Assembly (NCBI GenBank): GCA_002409525.1
Contig: DHNM01000043.1
Coordinates: forward strand, 1,516 to 30,404
Reading direction: 5' to 3'
DNA: 28,889 bases
Origin: Eubacterium sp. UBA5416
GTDB lineage: Bacteria; Bacillota; Clostridia; Lachnospirales; Lachnospiraceae
This document shows positions 15,720 through 22,697 of the stretch, one piece after another; position 1 is the stretch's first letter, and each line of letters opens with the position of its first letter. The notes under the pieces were generated by a model. It was not told the DNA's origin, did no database searches, and saw only the letters and a program-made list of their open reading frames with translations. A program made the position numbers and the translations under genes.

Positions 15720-16466
15720 ATGAGAAAGAAGATTATTGCCGGAAACTGGAAGATGAATATGACCCCGAGTCAGGCTGTAGAGCTTACAAATACATTAAAG
15801 CCGCTGGTTGCAAATGACGAGGCTGATGTCGTTTTCTGTGTGCCGGCTATTGATATTGTTCCTGTTGTAAAAGCAGCCGCCGGCACGAATATCCAGGTGG
15901 GCGCAGAGAATATGTATTTTGAGGAAAGCGGTGCCTATACCGGTGAGATTTCGCCGGAGATGTTGACCGATGCCGGTATTAAATATGTGGTCCTGGGGCA
16001 TTCTGAGAGAAGAGAATATTTTGGCGAGACGAATGAAAATGTGAATAAAAAAGTCTTAAAAGCCTTTGAACACAAGATCACACCGATAATGTGCTGCGGT
16101 GAGACGCTGGAACAGAGAGAACAGGGTGTGACGATGGATTTCATACGTCAGCAGGTAAAAGTCGGACTGTTAAATGTAACCGCTGATCAGGCCAAAACAG
16201 CGGTGATTGCATATGAGCCGATCTGGGCTATTGGTACCGGAAAGACAGCAACCACAGATCAGGCTGAGGAAGTCTGCAGAGGAATCCGTGCCTGCGTGTC
16301 TGAGATCTATGATGATGAAACTGCAGAAAAGATCAGAATCCAGTATGGCGGTTCTGTCAATGCGAAAAACGCAGCAGAACTGTTTGCACAGCCTGATATT
16401 GACGGAGGCCTTGTGGGAGGTGCTTCTTTAAAAGAAGACTTCGGAAAGATTGTGAACTATAACTGA
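15720..16466 (+). CDS. tpiA: Triosephosphate isomerase
   Basis: Interconverts dihydroxyacetone phosphate and glyceraldehyde 3-phosphate. The 248-residue TIM barrel has NWKMN (9-13, catalytic K11), the catalytic H94 in VLGHSERR, the catalytic E166 in YEPIWAIGTGKT with the flexible loop, and the phosphate-binding YGGSV. The start is supported by AAGGAGG about 6 nt upstream, directly after the repeat array. gap, pgk and tpiA are in the usual order, but the phosphoglycerate mutase and enolase genes that often follow are absent here. Confidence 0.98.
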   Translation: MRKKIIAGNWKMNMTPSQAVELTNTLKPLVANDEADVVFCVPAIDIVPVVKAAAGTNIQVGAENMYFEESGAYTGEISPEMLTDAGIKYVVLGHSERREYFGETNENVNKKVLKAFEHKITPIMCCGETLEQREQGVTMDFIRQQVKVGLLNVTADQAKTAVIAYEPIWAIGTGKTATTDQAEEVCRGIRACVSEIYDDETAEKIRIQYGGSVNAKNAAELFAQPDIDGGLVGGASLKEDFGKIVNYN

Positions 16467-16491
16467 GACCCGGATAAATATTTTTTGGCAG

Positions 16492-16530
16492 AGGCATATT
16501 ACCATTTGGATGATTCGGTAATATGCCTTT
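16492..16530 (+). terminator. Hairpin after tpiA (probable terminator)
   Basis: AGGCATATTACC (16492-16503) pairs perfectly with GGTAATATGCCT (16517-16528) around a 13-nt loop. The T-tail is short (TTTGCTTAT), so termination may be incomplete. Confidence 0.7.
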
Positions 16531-16563
16531 GCTTATCAGCTGTTTTGAAAGGATTATATTTTA

Positions 16564-17322
16564 ATGAACATAGAAAGCTTTCAAAAAAAACTAGGCGAGA
16601 TTATTAAACTTGCGAAATACAACAACAATATTTTAGATCATGATCTAATAAAGCAATTCTTTGGGAAAGACAATCTGAACAAAGATCAGATTGTGAGCAT
16701 CTTTGAGTACTTACAGTCACAGGGCGTTCATATAAAAAACGGACCAGAGGATATCGATACTGAGCCGGAAAACCCCGTACCATATGTGGCGGAGAAGTCT
16801 CCTGACCCTCTTACGGAAGAGGAAGAAGAGTATCTAAAGGATTATCAGGAAGGGGCCAAAGATGGGTTTGCGTCTGAAAATGAAGAAAAACAATTGCTTA
16901 AAGATGCAGCAGACGGAAACAAAGATGCCGAAAAGCGGTTGATTGAAGCCTATGTTCCGGAAGTGATATCTTCGGTGAGAAAATTTCATCGCAGTGAAAT
17001 TCCTGTCGGCGATATGCTTCAGGAGGGAAATCTGGGTCTGATATCGGCGATGGAAGGCCTTTCTGATCACGATGAACCGGACGCCCGCAAATGGATTCTG
17101 GATTCAATTGACAGGGCAGTACTTTCGTCCATACAGGCACAGGAACAACAGGACCTGGAAGACGGTGCTCTGGTAGGACAGGTACAAAAGCTTGAATCTG
17201 CAGTCAAGTCGCTTACCGATGAATCCGAAGATAAATTCAGCGTAGAGGAACTATCTGCACTTTTAGACATGAGCGTGGATGAAATAAAAGATGTACTTCG
17301 CCTGACCGGCGATGACAAATAG
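16564..17322 (+). CDS. Sigma-70-like protein lacking region 4
   Basis: The 252-residue acidic protein resembles a housekeeping sigma factor in pieces. Residues 1-60 look like region 1.1 (helical, ending IFEYLQSQGVHI, compare the region 1.1 end of RpoD). Residues 80-95 loosely resemble region 1.2. Residues 109-166 match region 2.1-2.2 (A-x-G-x-xxAxxRLIEA, then GDMLQEGNLGLISAMEGL). Residues 173-190 hold a diverged 2.3-2.4 in which ARKWILDSIDRAV replaces the usual Y-A-x-W-W-I-R-Q-A-I. Residues 224-247 (FSVEELSALLDMSVDEIKDVLRL) look like region 3. The region 4 HTH that reads -35 is absent. It may bind core RNA polymerase without acting as an ordinary sigma. SD: AAAGGA upstream of 16564. The function is unknown. 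Confidence 0.7.
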   Translation: MNIESFQKKLGEIIKLAKYNNNILDHDLIKQFFGKDNLNKDQIVSIFEYLQSQGVHIKNGPEDIDTEPENPVPYVAEKSPDPLTEEEEEYLKDYQEGAKDGFASENEEKQLLKDAADGNKDAEKRLIEAYVPEVISSVRKFHRSEIPVGDMLQEGNLGLISAMEGLSDHDEPDARKWILDSIDRAVLSSIQAQEQQDLEDGALVGQVQKLESAVKSLTDESEDKFSVEELSALLDMSVDEIKDVLRLTGDDK

Positions 17323-17340
17323 AGCTACTTGTGATACAAT
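17312..17340 (+). promoter_or_regulatory. Promoter for ung and downstream genes
   Basis: ATGACA (17312-17317) and TACAAT (17335-17340) are 17 bp apart, with an extended -10 TG at 17332-17333. It overlaps the end of the sigma-like gene. Confidence 0.7.
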
Positions 17341-17405
17341 TAGATATTGGGTATGAGAATGCAGCCCGATAGGACGGAATTGAAATAACAAAGGAGAGGA
17401 AGACT

Positions 17406-18086
17406 ATGCCACCGATAAGCGGAGCCTGGGCCAAGGGACTTAAAGGAGAATTTAGGAAACCATATTATAAAGAACTTTTTACCAAGGTGGGTAAAGAGTA
17501 TCAGACACATAGGGTTTTTCCGCCTCCGGACGATATTTTTAATGCGTTTCACTTAACACCGCTAGATCAGGTGAAAGTGGTAATATTGGGGCAGGACCCT
17601 TATCATGGAAATGGACAGGCACACGGACTTTCCTTTTCTGTGAAACCGAATGTCGAGATTCCGCCTTCATTGGAAAACATATATAAAGAACTGGAAGACG
17701 ATCTTGGCTGTTACATACCCAATAACGGCTATCTGGAGAAATGGGCGCGGCAGGGAGTTCTGATGCTGAACACAGTTTTGACTGTGCGCGCTCATCAGGC
17801 GAATTCACATCGCGGGATCGGATGGGAACAGTTTACCGATGCGGCGATAAAACTGCTCGCAGATCAGGACCGGCCCATAGTATTCATACTCTGGGGGAAA
17901 CCGGCGCAGGCTAAAAAATCCATGCTTTATAATCCCAAACATCTGATTTTGGAAGCGCCGCACCCCAGTCCTCTTGCAGCATACAGAGGATTCTTTGGAA
18001 GCAGGCCCTTTTCCAAAACAAACCGGTATCTCGAGGAGAATGGACTTACGCCCATAGACTGGCAGATAGAGAACATCAAGATGTGA
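17406..18086 (+). CDS. ung: Uracil-DNA glycosylase, family 1
   Basis: Removes uracil from DNA to start base excision repair. The 226-residue protein has the water-activating motif GQDPYH (62-67, catalytic D64), the uracil-binding LMLNTVLTVRAHQANSH segment, and the C-terminal DNA-intercalation loop HPSPLAAYRGFFGSRPFSKTN. The start is supported by GGAGAGG about 8 nt upstream of 17406. It probably begins an operon with the flippase that starts 34 bp after its stop. Confidence 0.97.
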   Translation: MPPISGAWAKGLKGEFRKPYYKELFTKVGKEYQTHRVFPPPDDIFNAFHLTPLDQVKVVILGQDPYHGNGQAHGLSFSVKPNVEIPPSLENIYKELEDDLGCYIPNNGYLEKWARQGVLMLNTVLTVRAHQANSHRGIGWEQFTDAAIKLLADQDRPIVFILWGKPAQAKKSMLYNPKHLILEAPHPSPLAAYRGFFGSRPFSKTNRYLEENGLTPIDWQIENIKM

Positions 18087-18120
18087 GGGTTAAAAAATAC
18101 AATAGATACGGAGTTAGACA

Positions 18121-19743
18121 ATGAGTAAGAAAAATACGCTGATGAAAAATGCTTCACTGCTCATGGTGGCATCGATAGTTTCCAGAATCATAGGATTGCT
18201 GTATCGGCGCCCCCTGGGACAGGTACTTGGAAGAGAAGGGCTTGGATATTATGCATATGCAAGTAATCTGTATGCCATATTGCTTTTGGTATCATCCTAT
18301 AGTATACCGATGGCAGTCTCCAAAGTCGTATCGGAACGTCTGGCACTGAAACAATATAAAAATGCACATAAGGTGTTTAAGGGAGCCCTTCTTTACGCAC
18401 TGCTCGTCGGCGGACTCGCAGCACTGCTTGCTTTTTTCGGCGGAAGATTTTTACTTCCAAGAAATCAGCAGAACGCAGTTCTGGCTCTCAGGATTCTGGC
18501 TCCTACTATTCTCCTGTCGGCTATACTTGGGGTTTTCCGCGGATACTTTCAGGCCCATAACACGATGATGCCCACCTCGATTTCGCAGATTGCAGAACAG
18601 ATCATGAATGCCGTGATCAGTGTTCTGGCAGGTTATCTGCTGATCAAAGGATTTGCGAAAGATGAGACAACGCATGCCGTCTATGGAGCAGCCGGCGGAA
18701 CGATGGGAACCGGGGCAGGTGTGCTTGTCGGTTTAATCTTCATGATTTTTGTTTATCTGGTAAATAAAAAGACGATTGATAAACAGATGCAGAGAGATGA
18801 GAATGAAACAGAGGAGAGTTTTGGAGAAATTTTCCGGATTATCTTTCAGTTGGTAACTCCCGTTATTTTTACTACATTTATCTATAATGCAAGTGCCTAT
18901 CTGGACAGCTATATCTTTTCCAGTATCCAGGGATTTCACGGAATCAGCAGTAAAGTGATTTCAGAACAGTACGGAGAATTCAGCAACTACTTTATTACGC
19001 TGATCAATGTCCCTCTGTCACTGGCATCCGCCAGTGCTTCTGCCATGATGCCGGTTGTATCCGGGAATTATGCGACCGGACAAAAAGAGGATGCTAATAG
19101 CCAGATCAGCGAGACGATAAAACTGACCATGTTTATCTGTATTCCCGCCGCTGTAGGATTAGCTGTACTGGCTCATCCGATTATGGGTGTCCTTTTCCCG
19201 GGGTCCACACGCCTTGCAAGCAATCTCCTGAGATTTGGAGCAGTATCCGTGATATTTTCAGCATTGTCGACAATCACGAACAGTGTACTGCAGTCGATTG
19301 GGGAACAGAAAACAGCGCTTCACAATGCGGCAGCTTCGCTGGTGATCAATCTTGTTATGTTGGCGCTGATCCTTTTCATTGCTCCGGGAGTCGGAATTTA
19401 TGCAATGCTGATAGTCAATATCGCATTTGGAGTCAGCATGTGTATTCTAAACGGCAGGGCAATTCGCAATTACCTGGGTTATAAAAATGAAATAGAAGAT
19501 TCTTATGGAAAGCCATTTCTGGCAGCTGCCGGTATGGGATTGATTACATGGATCATTTACCATGGACTTTTTATACTGACGAGGCGTCCGTCCATAGCAT
19601 TGATCATATCCATTGTAGTCGCAATTGTGGTATACATGGTGCTCTTTGTGATTGTCACGGGGACGAAAGAGGAAGAAATGAAAAACTTTCCACTGGGAAC
19701 GAAGATTACATCATTTTTGCGTCTGATTAAAGTTTACCGTTGA
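18121..19743 (+). CDS. MurJ/YtgP-like MOP-family flippase
   Basis: Polytopic membrane protein of 540 residues with about 14 hydrophobic segments. The N-terminal pattern (basic start, MVASIVSRIIGLLYRRPLGQVLG, GLGYYAYASNLYAILLLVSSYSIPMAVSKVVSERLAL) and length resemble Bacillus YtgP, which performs the MurJ function of flipping lipid II for peptidoglycan synthesis. It is more like that branch than the SpoVB-like protein on the minus strand at 8435-9949. The substrate is inferred from family only; export of another lipid-linked polysaccharide precursor is possible. It lies between ung and luxS with short gaps, so it is probably cotranscribed with them. Confidence 0.8.
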   Translation: MSKKNTLMKNASLLMVASIVSRIIGLLYRRPLGQVLGREGLGYYAYASNLYAILLLVSSYSIPMAVSKVVSERLALKQYKNAHKVFKGALLYALLVGGLAALLAFFGGRFLLPRNQQNAVLALRILAPTILLSAILGVFRGYFQAHNTMMPTSISQIAEQIMNAVISVLAGYLLIKGFAKDETTHAVYGAAGGTMGTGAGVLVGLIFMIFVYLVNKKTIDKQMQRDENETEESFGEIFRIIFQLVTPVIFTTFIYNASAYLDSYIFSSIQGFHGISSKVISEQYGEFSNYFITLINVPLSLASASASAMMPVVSGNYATGQKEDANSQISETIKLTMFICIPAAVGLAVLAHPIMGVLFPGSTRLASNLLRFGAVSVIFSALSTITNSVLQSIGEQKTALHNAAASLVINLVMLALILFIAPGVGIYAMLIVNIAFGVSMCILNGRAIRNYLGYKNEIEDSYGKPFLAAAGMGLITWIIYHGLFILTRRPSIALIISIVVAIVVYMVLFVIVTGTKEEEMKNFPLGTKITSFLRLIKVYR

Positions 19744-19774
19744 TTGTATCACAGAATAGAAAGGACTACGAAAT

Positions 19775-20254
19775 ATGGAAAAAATATCGAGCTTTACAGT
19801 AAATCATCTGAAATTGCAGCCGGGAATCTATGTATCCAGAAAAGATCACATTAAAGCGGAGACGATCACTACTTTTGATCTTAGAATCACTGCTCCAAAT
19901 GATGAACCGGTTATGAATACCGCTGAACTTCATACAATCGAACATCTTGCGGCCACGTATCTTCGAAATGATCCCGACTGGCAGGACAAGATGATTTATT
20001 TTGGACCTATGGGATGCAGGACAGGATGCTATCTGATTCTTGCAGGTGATTATGAGTCGAAAGATATCGTAGATCTGGTTATTCACACATTTGAGTTTAT
20101 CCGTGATTTCGAGGGTGAAATTCCGGGAGCGAAGGCGAAAGACTGCGGAAACTATCTGGACCAGAATCTGTCCATGGCTAAATATGTCGCCAACAGATAC
20201 CTGAGTGAAGTATTGTATGATATAAAACCGGATCGGCTTGTGTATCCAGAATAA
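19775..20254 (+). CDS. luxS: S-ribosylhomocysteine lyase LuxS
   Basis: LuxS cleaves S-ribosylhomocysteine to homocysteine and DPD, the precursor of autoinducer-2, in the activated methyl cycle. The 159-residue protein has the metal site H53-x-x-E-H57 with C124 (in DCGNY) as third ligand, and the catalytic C81 in GCRTGC. All key residues are present. SD: AAAGGA about 10 nt upstream of 19775. No pfs/mtnN nucleosidase gene, which makes its substrate, is in the window. A predicted lactonase starts 22 bp downstream. Confidence 0.97.
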   Translation: MEKISSFTVNHLKLQPGIYVSRKDHIKAETITTFDLRITAPNDEPVMNTAELHTIEHLAATYLRNDPDWQDKMIYFGPMGCRTGCYLILAGDYESKDIVDLVIHTFEFIRDFEGEIPGAKAKDCGNYLDQNLSMAKYVANRYLSEVLYDIKPDRLVYPE

Positions 20255-20276
20255 ATGGAAAGGCGGGTTATATCAA

Positions 20277-21347
20277 ATGAAGGACGCAGCTGAAAAATAT
20301 GTAGCATATGTGGGAACGTATACACATGGTAACAGTATAGGAATTCATCTGTATGATGTGGATGTAGAAGGGGGTACCCTGACAGAACGTAAAGTGATAC
20401 CGGTGAGAAATTCGTCACATATCTGTCGCTCTTTAAATGGAAAGTATCTGTATTCTATAGCGGATGAGGGTGTCGCGGTGTTCTCAATCGATAAAAACAA
20501 TGGGGACCTGGATCTGATCAACAAGGTGGATATTGATGGAATGCGTGGATGTTACCTGTCCGTAGATCAGGATGGATGCTACCTGTATGTGGCCGGCTAT
20601 CATGATGGAAAGGTGACCGTGGTACAAACGCATCAAAACGGGCGTCTCGGCAGGCTGATGGATGGAGTATTTCACAAAGGCCTCGGCAGTGTGGCGGAGC
20701 GGAGCTTCCACCCACATGTGAGCTGTGTGATTCCCACACCGGATAACAAATATCTATGCGCGGTAGACAATGGAATCGATCAGGTTAAGATCTATCGGAT
20801 TAATAAGCAGAAGAATAAACTTCAACTGGTGGATATCTTAAGATGCGAGCGTGAATCGGGCCCGAAACGCCTGGTTTTTTCGAAAAGCGGTAATTTTGCC
20901 TACCTGATTTCTGAGCTGACAAATGTAGTGGATGTATTCAGCTATAAAGAGGGTGACAATTCGCCTGAGTTTGAGAAGCTGCAGACGATCAGCACCACTT
21001 CCGACAATGTCGATCGGGCACATGACGCGGCGTCGGGCATCTGTTTTTCGAATGATGGTAAATATCTGTTTACATCCACAGCGGGTGATGATACGGTTGC
21101 TATGTATAGCATCGATCCGGAAAGCGGCATGCTCGACAAAGAATTTGCACTGCCCATCAGCGGTGAATATCCAAAAGATATCGCTATGTTTCCAGATGAT
21201 AAGCACATAGCAGTCGTCAACAACGAATCAAACAGTATCACCACATTCAGGATCGACTACGAGAAAAAGGTTTTGGTTCAGAAGGGGAAGCCCATGAAAG
21301 TGGAAACACCAAACTGCATTCTGATTACACCAATGGGAATACAGTGA
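20277..21347 (+). CDS. Lactonase family beta-propeller protein (6-phosphogluconolactonase-like)
   Basis: The 356-residue cytoplasmic protein is made of repeated blades (YVAYVGTYT, GKYLYSIAD, GCYLYVAGY, NKYLCAVDN, GNFAYLISE, GKYLFTSTA), as in the seven-bladed lactonase family that includes Escherichia coli Pgl/YbhE and muconate cycloisomerizing relatives. HPHVSCVIPTPDNKYL in the middle is typical of the family. It may hydrolyse a sugar lactone such as 6-phosphogluconolactone; the true substrate is unknown. Start chosen at 20277, preceded by AAAGGCGGG; a TTG at 20238 inside luxS is less likely. Its stop codon directly abuts the stop codon of aroC on the other strand, with no base between them. 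Confidence 0.8.
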   Translation: MKDAAEKYVAYVGTYTHGNSIGIHLYDVDVEGGTLTERKVIPVRNSSHICRSLNGKYLYSIADEGVAVFSIDKNNGDLDLINKVDIDGMRGCYLSVDQDGCYLYVAGYHDGKVTVVQTHQNGRLGRLMDGVFHKGLGSVAERSFHPHVSCVIPTPDNKYLCAVDNGIDQVKIYRINKQKNKLQLVDILRCERESGPKRLVFSKSGNFAYLISELTNVVDVFSYKEGDNSPEFEKLQTISTTSDNVDRAHDAASGICFSNDGKYLFTSTAGDDTVAMYSIDPESGMLDKEFALPISGEYPKDIAMFPDDKHIAVVNNESNSITTFRIDYEKKVLVQKGKPMKVETPNCILITPMGIQ

Positions 21348-22442
21348 TTACCGCCATATCTTTTTCAGGCTGGACAGTCTGGAACTCATGCCGGTCATAA
21401 GGCTGTCGATCAGTGTGACTGCAGCCATGGATTCAACAACAACTACAGCACGGGGTGCTATGACAGGGTCATGGCGCCCTTTTATACTGATATCAATATT
21501 TTCACCTTTTGAATTAACCGTCTGCTGTGTAGAGAAGATGGAAGGAGTCGGCTTAAAAGAGGCTCTTAAAACCAGATCGCTTCCGTCACTGATCCCCCCG
21601 AGAACTCCTCCCGCATGATTTGTCTTCTTTTTTATCGTGCCGTTTTCGTCTGTGGTAAATGCATCGTTATTTCTGCTTCCGGTCGCAGAGGAAACTTTTG
21701 TACCGTCGCCGATTTCAACGGCTTTTACGGCACCGATAGACATCAGGGCTTTCGCCAGCCTGGCATCCAGTTTTTCAAACACAGGATCTCCGATTCCGGC
21801 GGGAAGATTCTGTACGATACATTCTACACTCCCACCGGAGGAATCCTGATTTTTAAGACATTTTTCCAGATACTCAGATGCACGTGCAGCCGCCTTTAGA
21901 TCCGGCATGTTCAGCGGATTCCTGTTTATTTCCCCGGGATTAAATTTTTCAATTTCAACAGGACCGATCGAGCGGACATAAGTGGTCAGGGTGATGCCCA
22001 GTTCACCAAGCAGCTTGGAAGCAATGGCACCTGCTGCAACACGTCCTGCAGTTTCTCTTCCCGAGGATCGTCCGCCTCCTCTGTAGTCACGGAAACCGTA
22101 CTTTTCACTATATGTGTAATCGGCGTGCCCCGGGCGGTAATAATCGGAAATTTTACTGTAATCCTCAGAATGCTGATCCGTATTTTTAATCATCAGTGCG
22201 ATCGGCGTTCCCGTGGTGCAGCCATCAAAAACTCCAGAGAGTATTTCAACCGCATCCCCTTCTTTTCGCGTTGTGGAATACCGATCCCGGCCCGGTTTTC
22301 TGCGGTCTAAAAATAGTTGAATATCTTTTCGCTCAAGTGGTAGTCCTGCGGGACATCCATCTATCACAACCCCAATTCCCTTTCCGTGAGATTCACCCCA
22401 TGTTGTAATCTTAAAAATAGTTCCGTATGTTGAACCGGCCAT
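21348..22442 (-). CDS. aroC: Chorismate synthase
   Basis: FMN-dependent last enzyme of the shikimate pathway, turning EPSP into chorismate. The 364-residue protein has the N-terminal signature STYGTIFKITTWGESHGKGIG (catalytic H19), GGGRSSGRETAGRVAAGA in the active site, and the C-terminal signature around RHDPVIAPRAVVV. Its start has a strong AGGAGG about 8 nt upstream on the minus strand. No other aromatic biosynthesis gene is adjacent. It is transcribed from a promoter that interlocks with the divergent corA promoter, and its 3' end abuts the lactonase gene with no visible terminator. Confidence 0.97.
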   Translation of the reverse strand: MAGSTYGTIFKITTWGESHGKGIGVVIDGCPAGLPLERKDIQLFLDRRKPGRDRYSTTRKEGDAVEILSGVFDGCTTGTPIALMIKNTDQHSEDYSKISDYYRPGHADYTYSEKYGFRDYRGGGRSSGRETAGRVAAGAIASKLLGELGITLTTYVRSIGPVEIEKFNPGEINRNPLNMPDLKAAARASEYLEKCLKNQDSSGGSVECIVQNLPAGIGDPVFEKLDARLAKALMSIGAVKAVEIGDGTKVSSATGSRNNDAFTTDENGTIKKKTNHAGGVLGGISDGSDLVLRASFKPTPSIFSTQQTVNSKGENIDISIKGRHDPVIAPRAVVVVESMAAVTLIDSLMTGMSSRLSSLKKIWR

Positions 22443-22473
22443 CTTATAGCCCTCCTTTTCTTCTGCTAGTTAG

Positions 22474-22502
22474 ATTATAAGGTTTGACAAACATATTTTC
22501 AA
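22474..22502 (-). promoter_or_regulatory. aroC promoter
   Basis: On the minus strand, TTGAAA (22502-22497) is followed after exactly 17 bp by TATAAT (22479-22474). The start point would fall near 22467, leaving a short leader of about 25 nt before aroC. It shares most of its bases with the divergent corA promoter. Confidence 0.8.
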
Positions 22503-22512
22503 CGATTATAAT
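22484..22512 (+). promoter_or_regulatory. Perfect-consensus promoter upstream of the corA leader
   Basis: TTGACA (22484-22489), 17-bp spacer, TATAAT (22507-22512): full consensus in both hexamers and spacing. The predicted start near 22519 gives a leader of about 180 nt before corA, holding a small ORF and a hairpin. The promoter overlaps the aroC promoter of opposite polarity. Confidence 0.85.
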
Positions 22513-22572
22513 GGACAAAGGTAAATAAGTTACATGCTATGATGGGTGTATTTTTTGAAAGGATGTGTTGTT

Positions 22573-22632
22573 ATGGAAAGCGGGCCTTCCCCTGAGTCGC
22601 GATGGTGGAATAAATTTAACTATATAGAGTAG
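22573..22632 (+). CDS. 19-residue leader peptide upstream of corA, MgtL-like
   Basis: ATG at 22573 has AAAGGA about 9 nt upstream and encodes MESGPSPESRWWNKFNYIE, ending at TAG 22630-22632. The acidic/proline opening followed by R-W resembles the enterobacterial mgtA leader peptide MgtL, recalled as MDPEPTPLPRWRIFLFR in Salmonella: M1, P5, P7, R10 and W11 match, and E/D2 and S/T6 are conservative. MgtL senses Mg2+ because ribosomes become unstable on its acidic/proline-rich start. The next gene here encodes a CorA-type Mg2+ transporter. Tandem Trp codons (22603-22608) could instead point to Trp sensing. Translation is unproven. Confidence 0.6.
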   Translation: MESGPSPESRWWNKFNYIE

Positions 22633-22634
22633 AT

Positions 22635-22671
22635 AAAAGGGCAGGGTACGTGCGATCCTTTTTGCCCTTTT
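22635..22671 (+). terminator. Hairpin between leader peptide and corA (candidate attenuator)
   Basis: AAAAGGGCA (22635-22643) pairs with TGCCCTTTT (22663-22671). Inside, GGGT can pair with ATCC around a 7-nt loop, leaving a bulge of Ts. The right arm ends in four Ts, so it resembles a weak intrinsic terminator. The left arm starts two bases after the leader ORF stop, so a terminating ribosome would cover it. Confidence 0.6.
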
Positions 22672-22697
22672 ACAAGTGGTGAGAGGAGACACATAAC

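Noticed and set aside
22513..22697. M-box Mg2+ riboswitch before corA
   Set aside because: I could not find the conserved M-box helices; the leader is occupied by a small ORF and a single hairpin.
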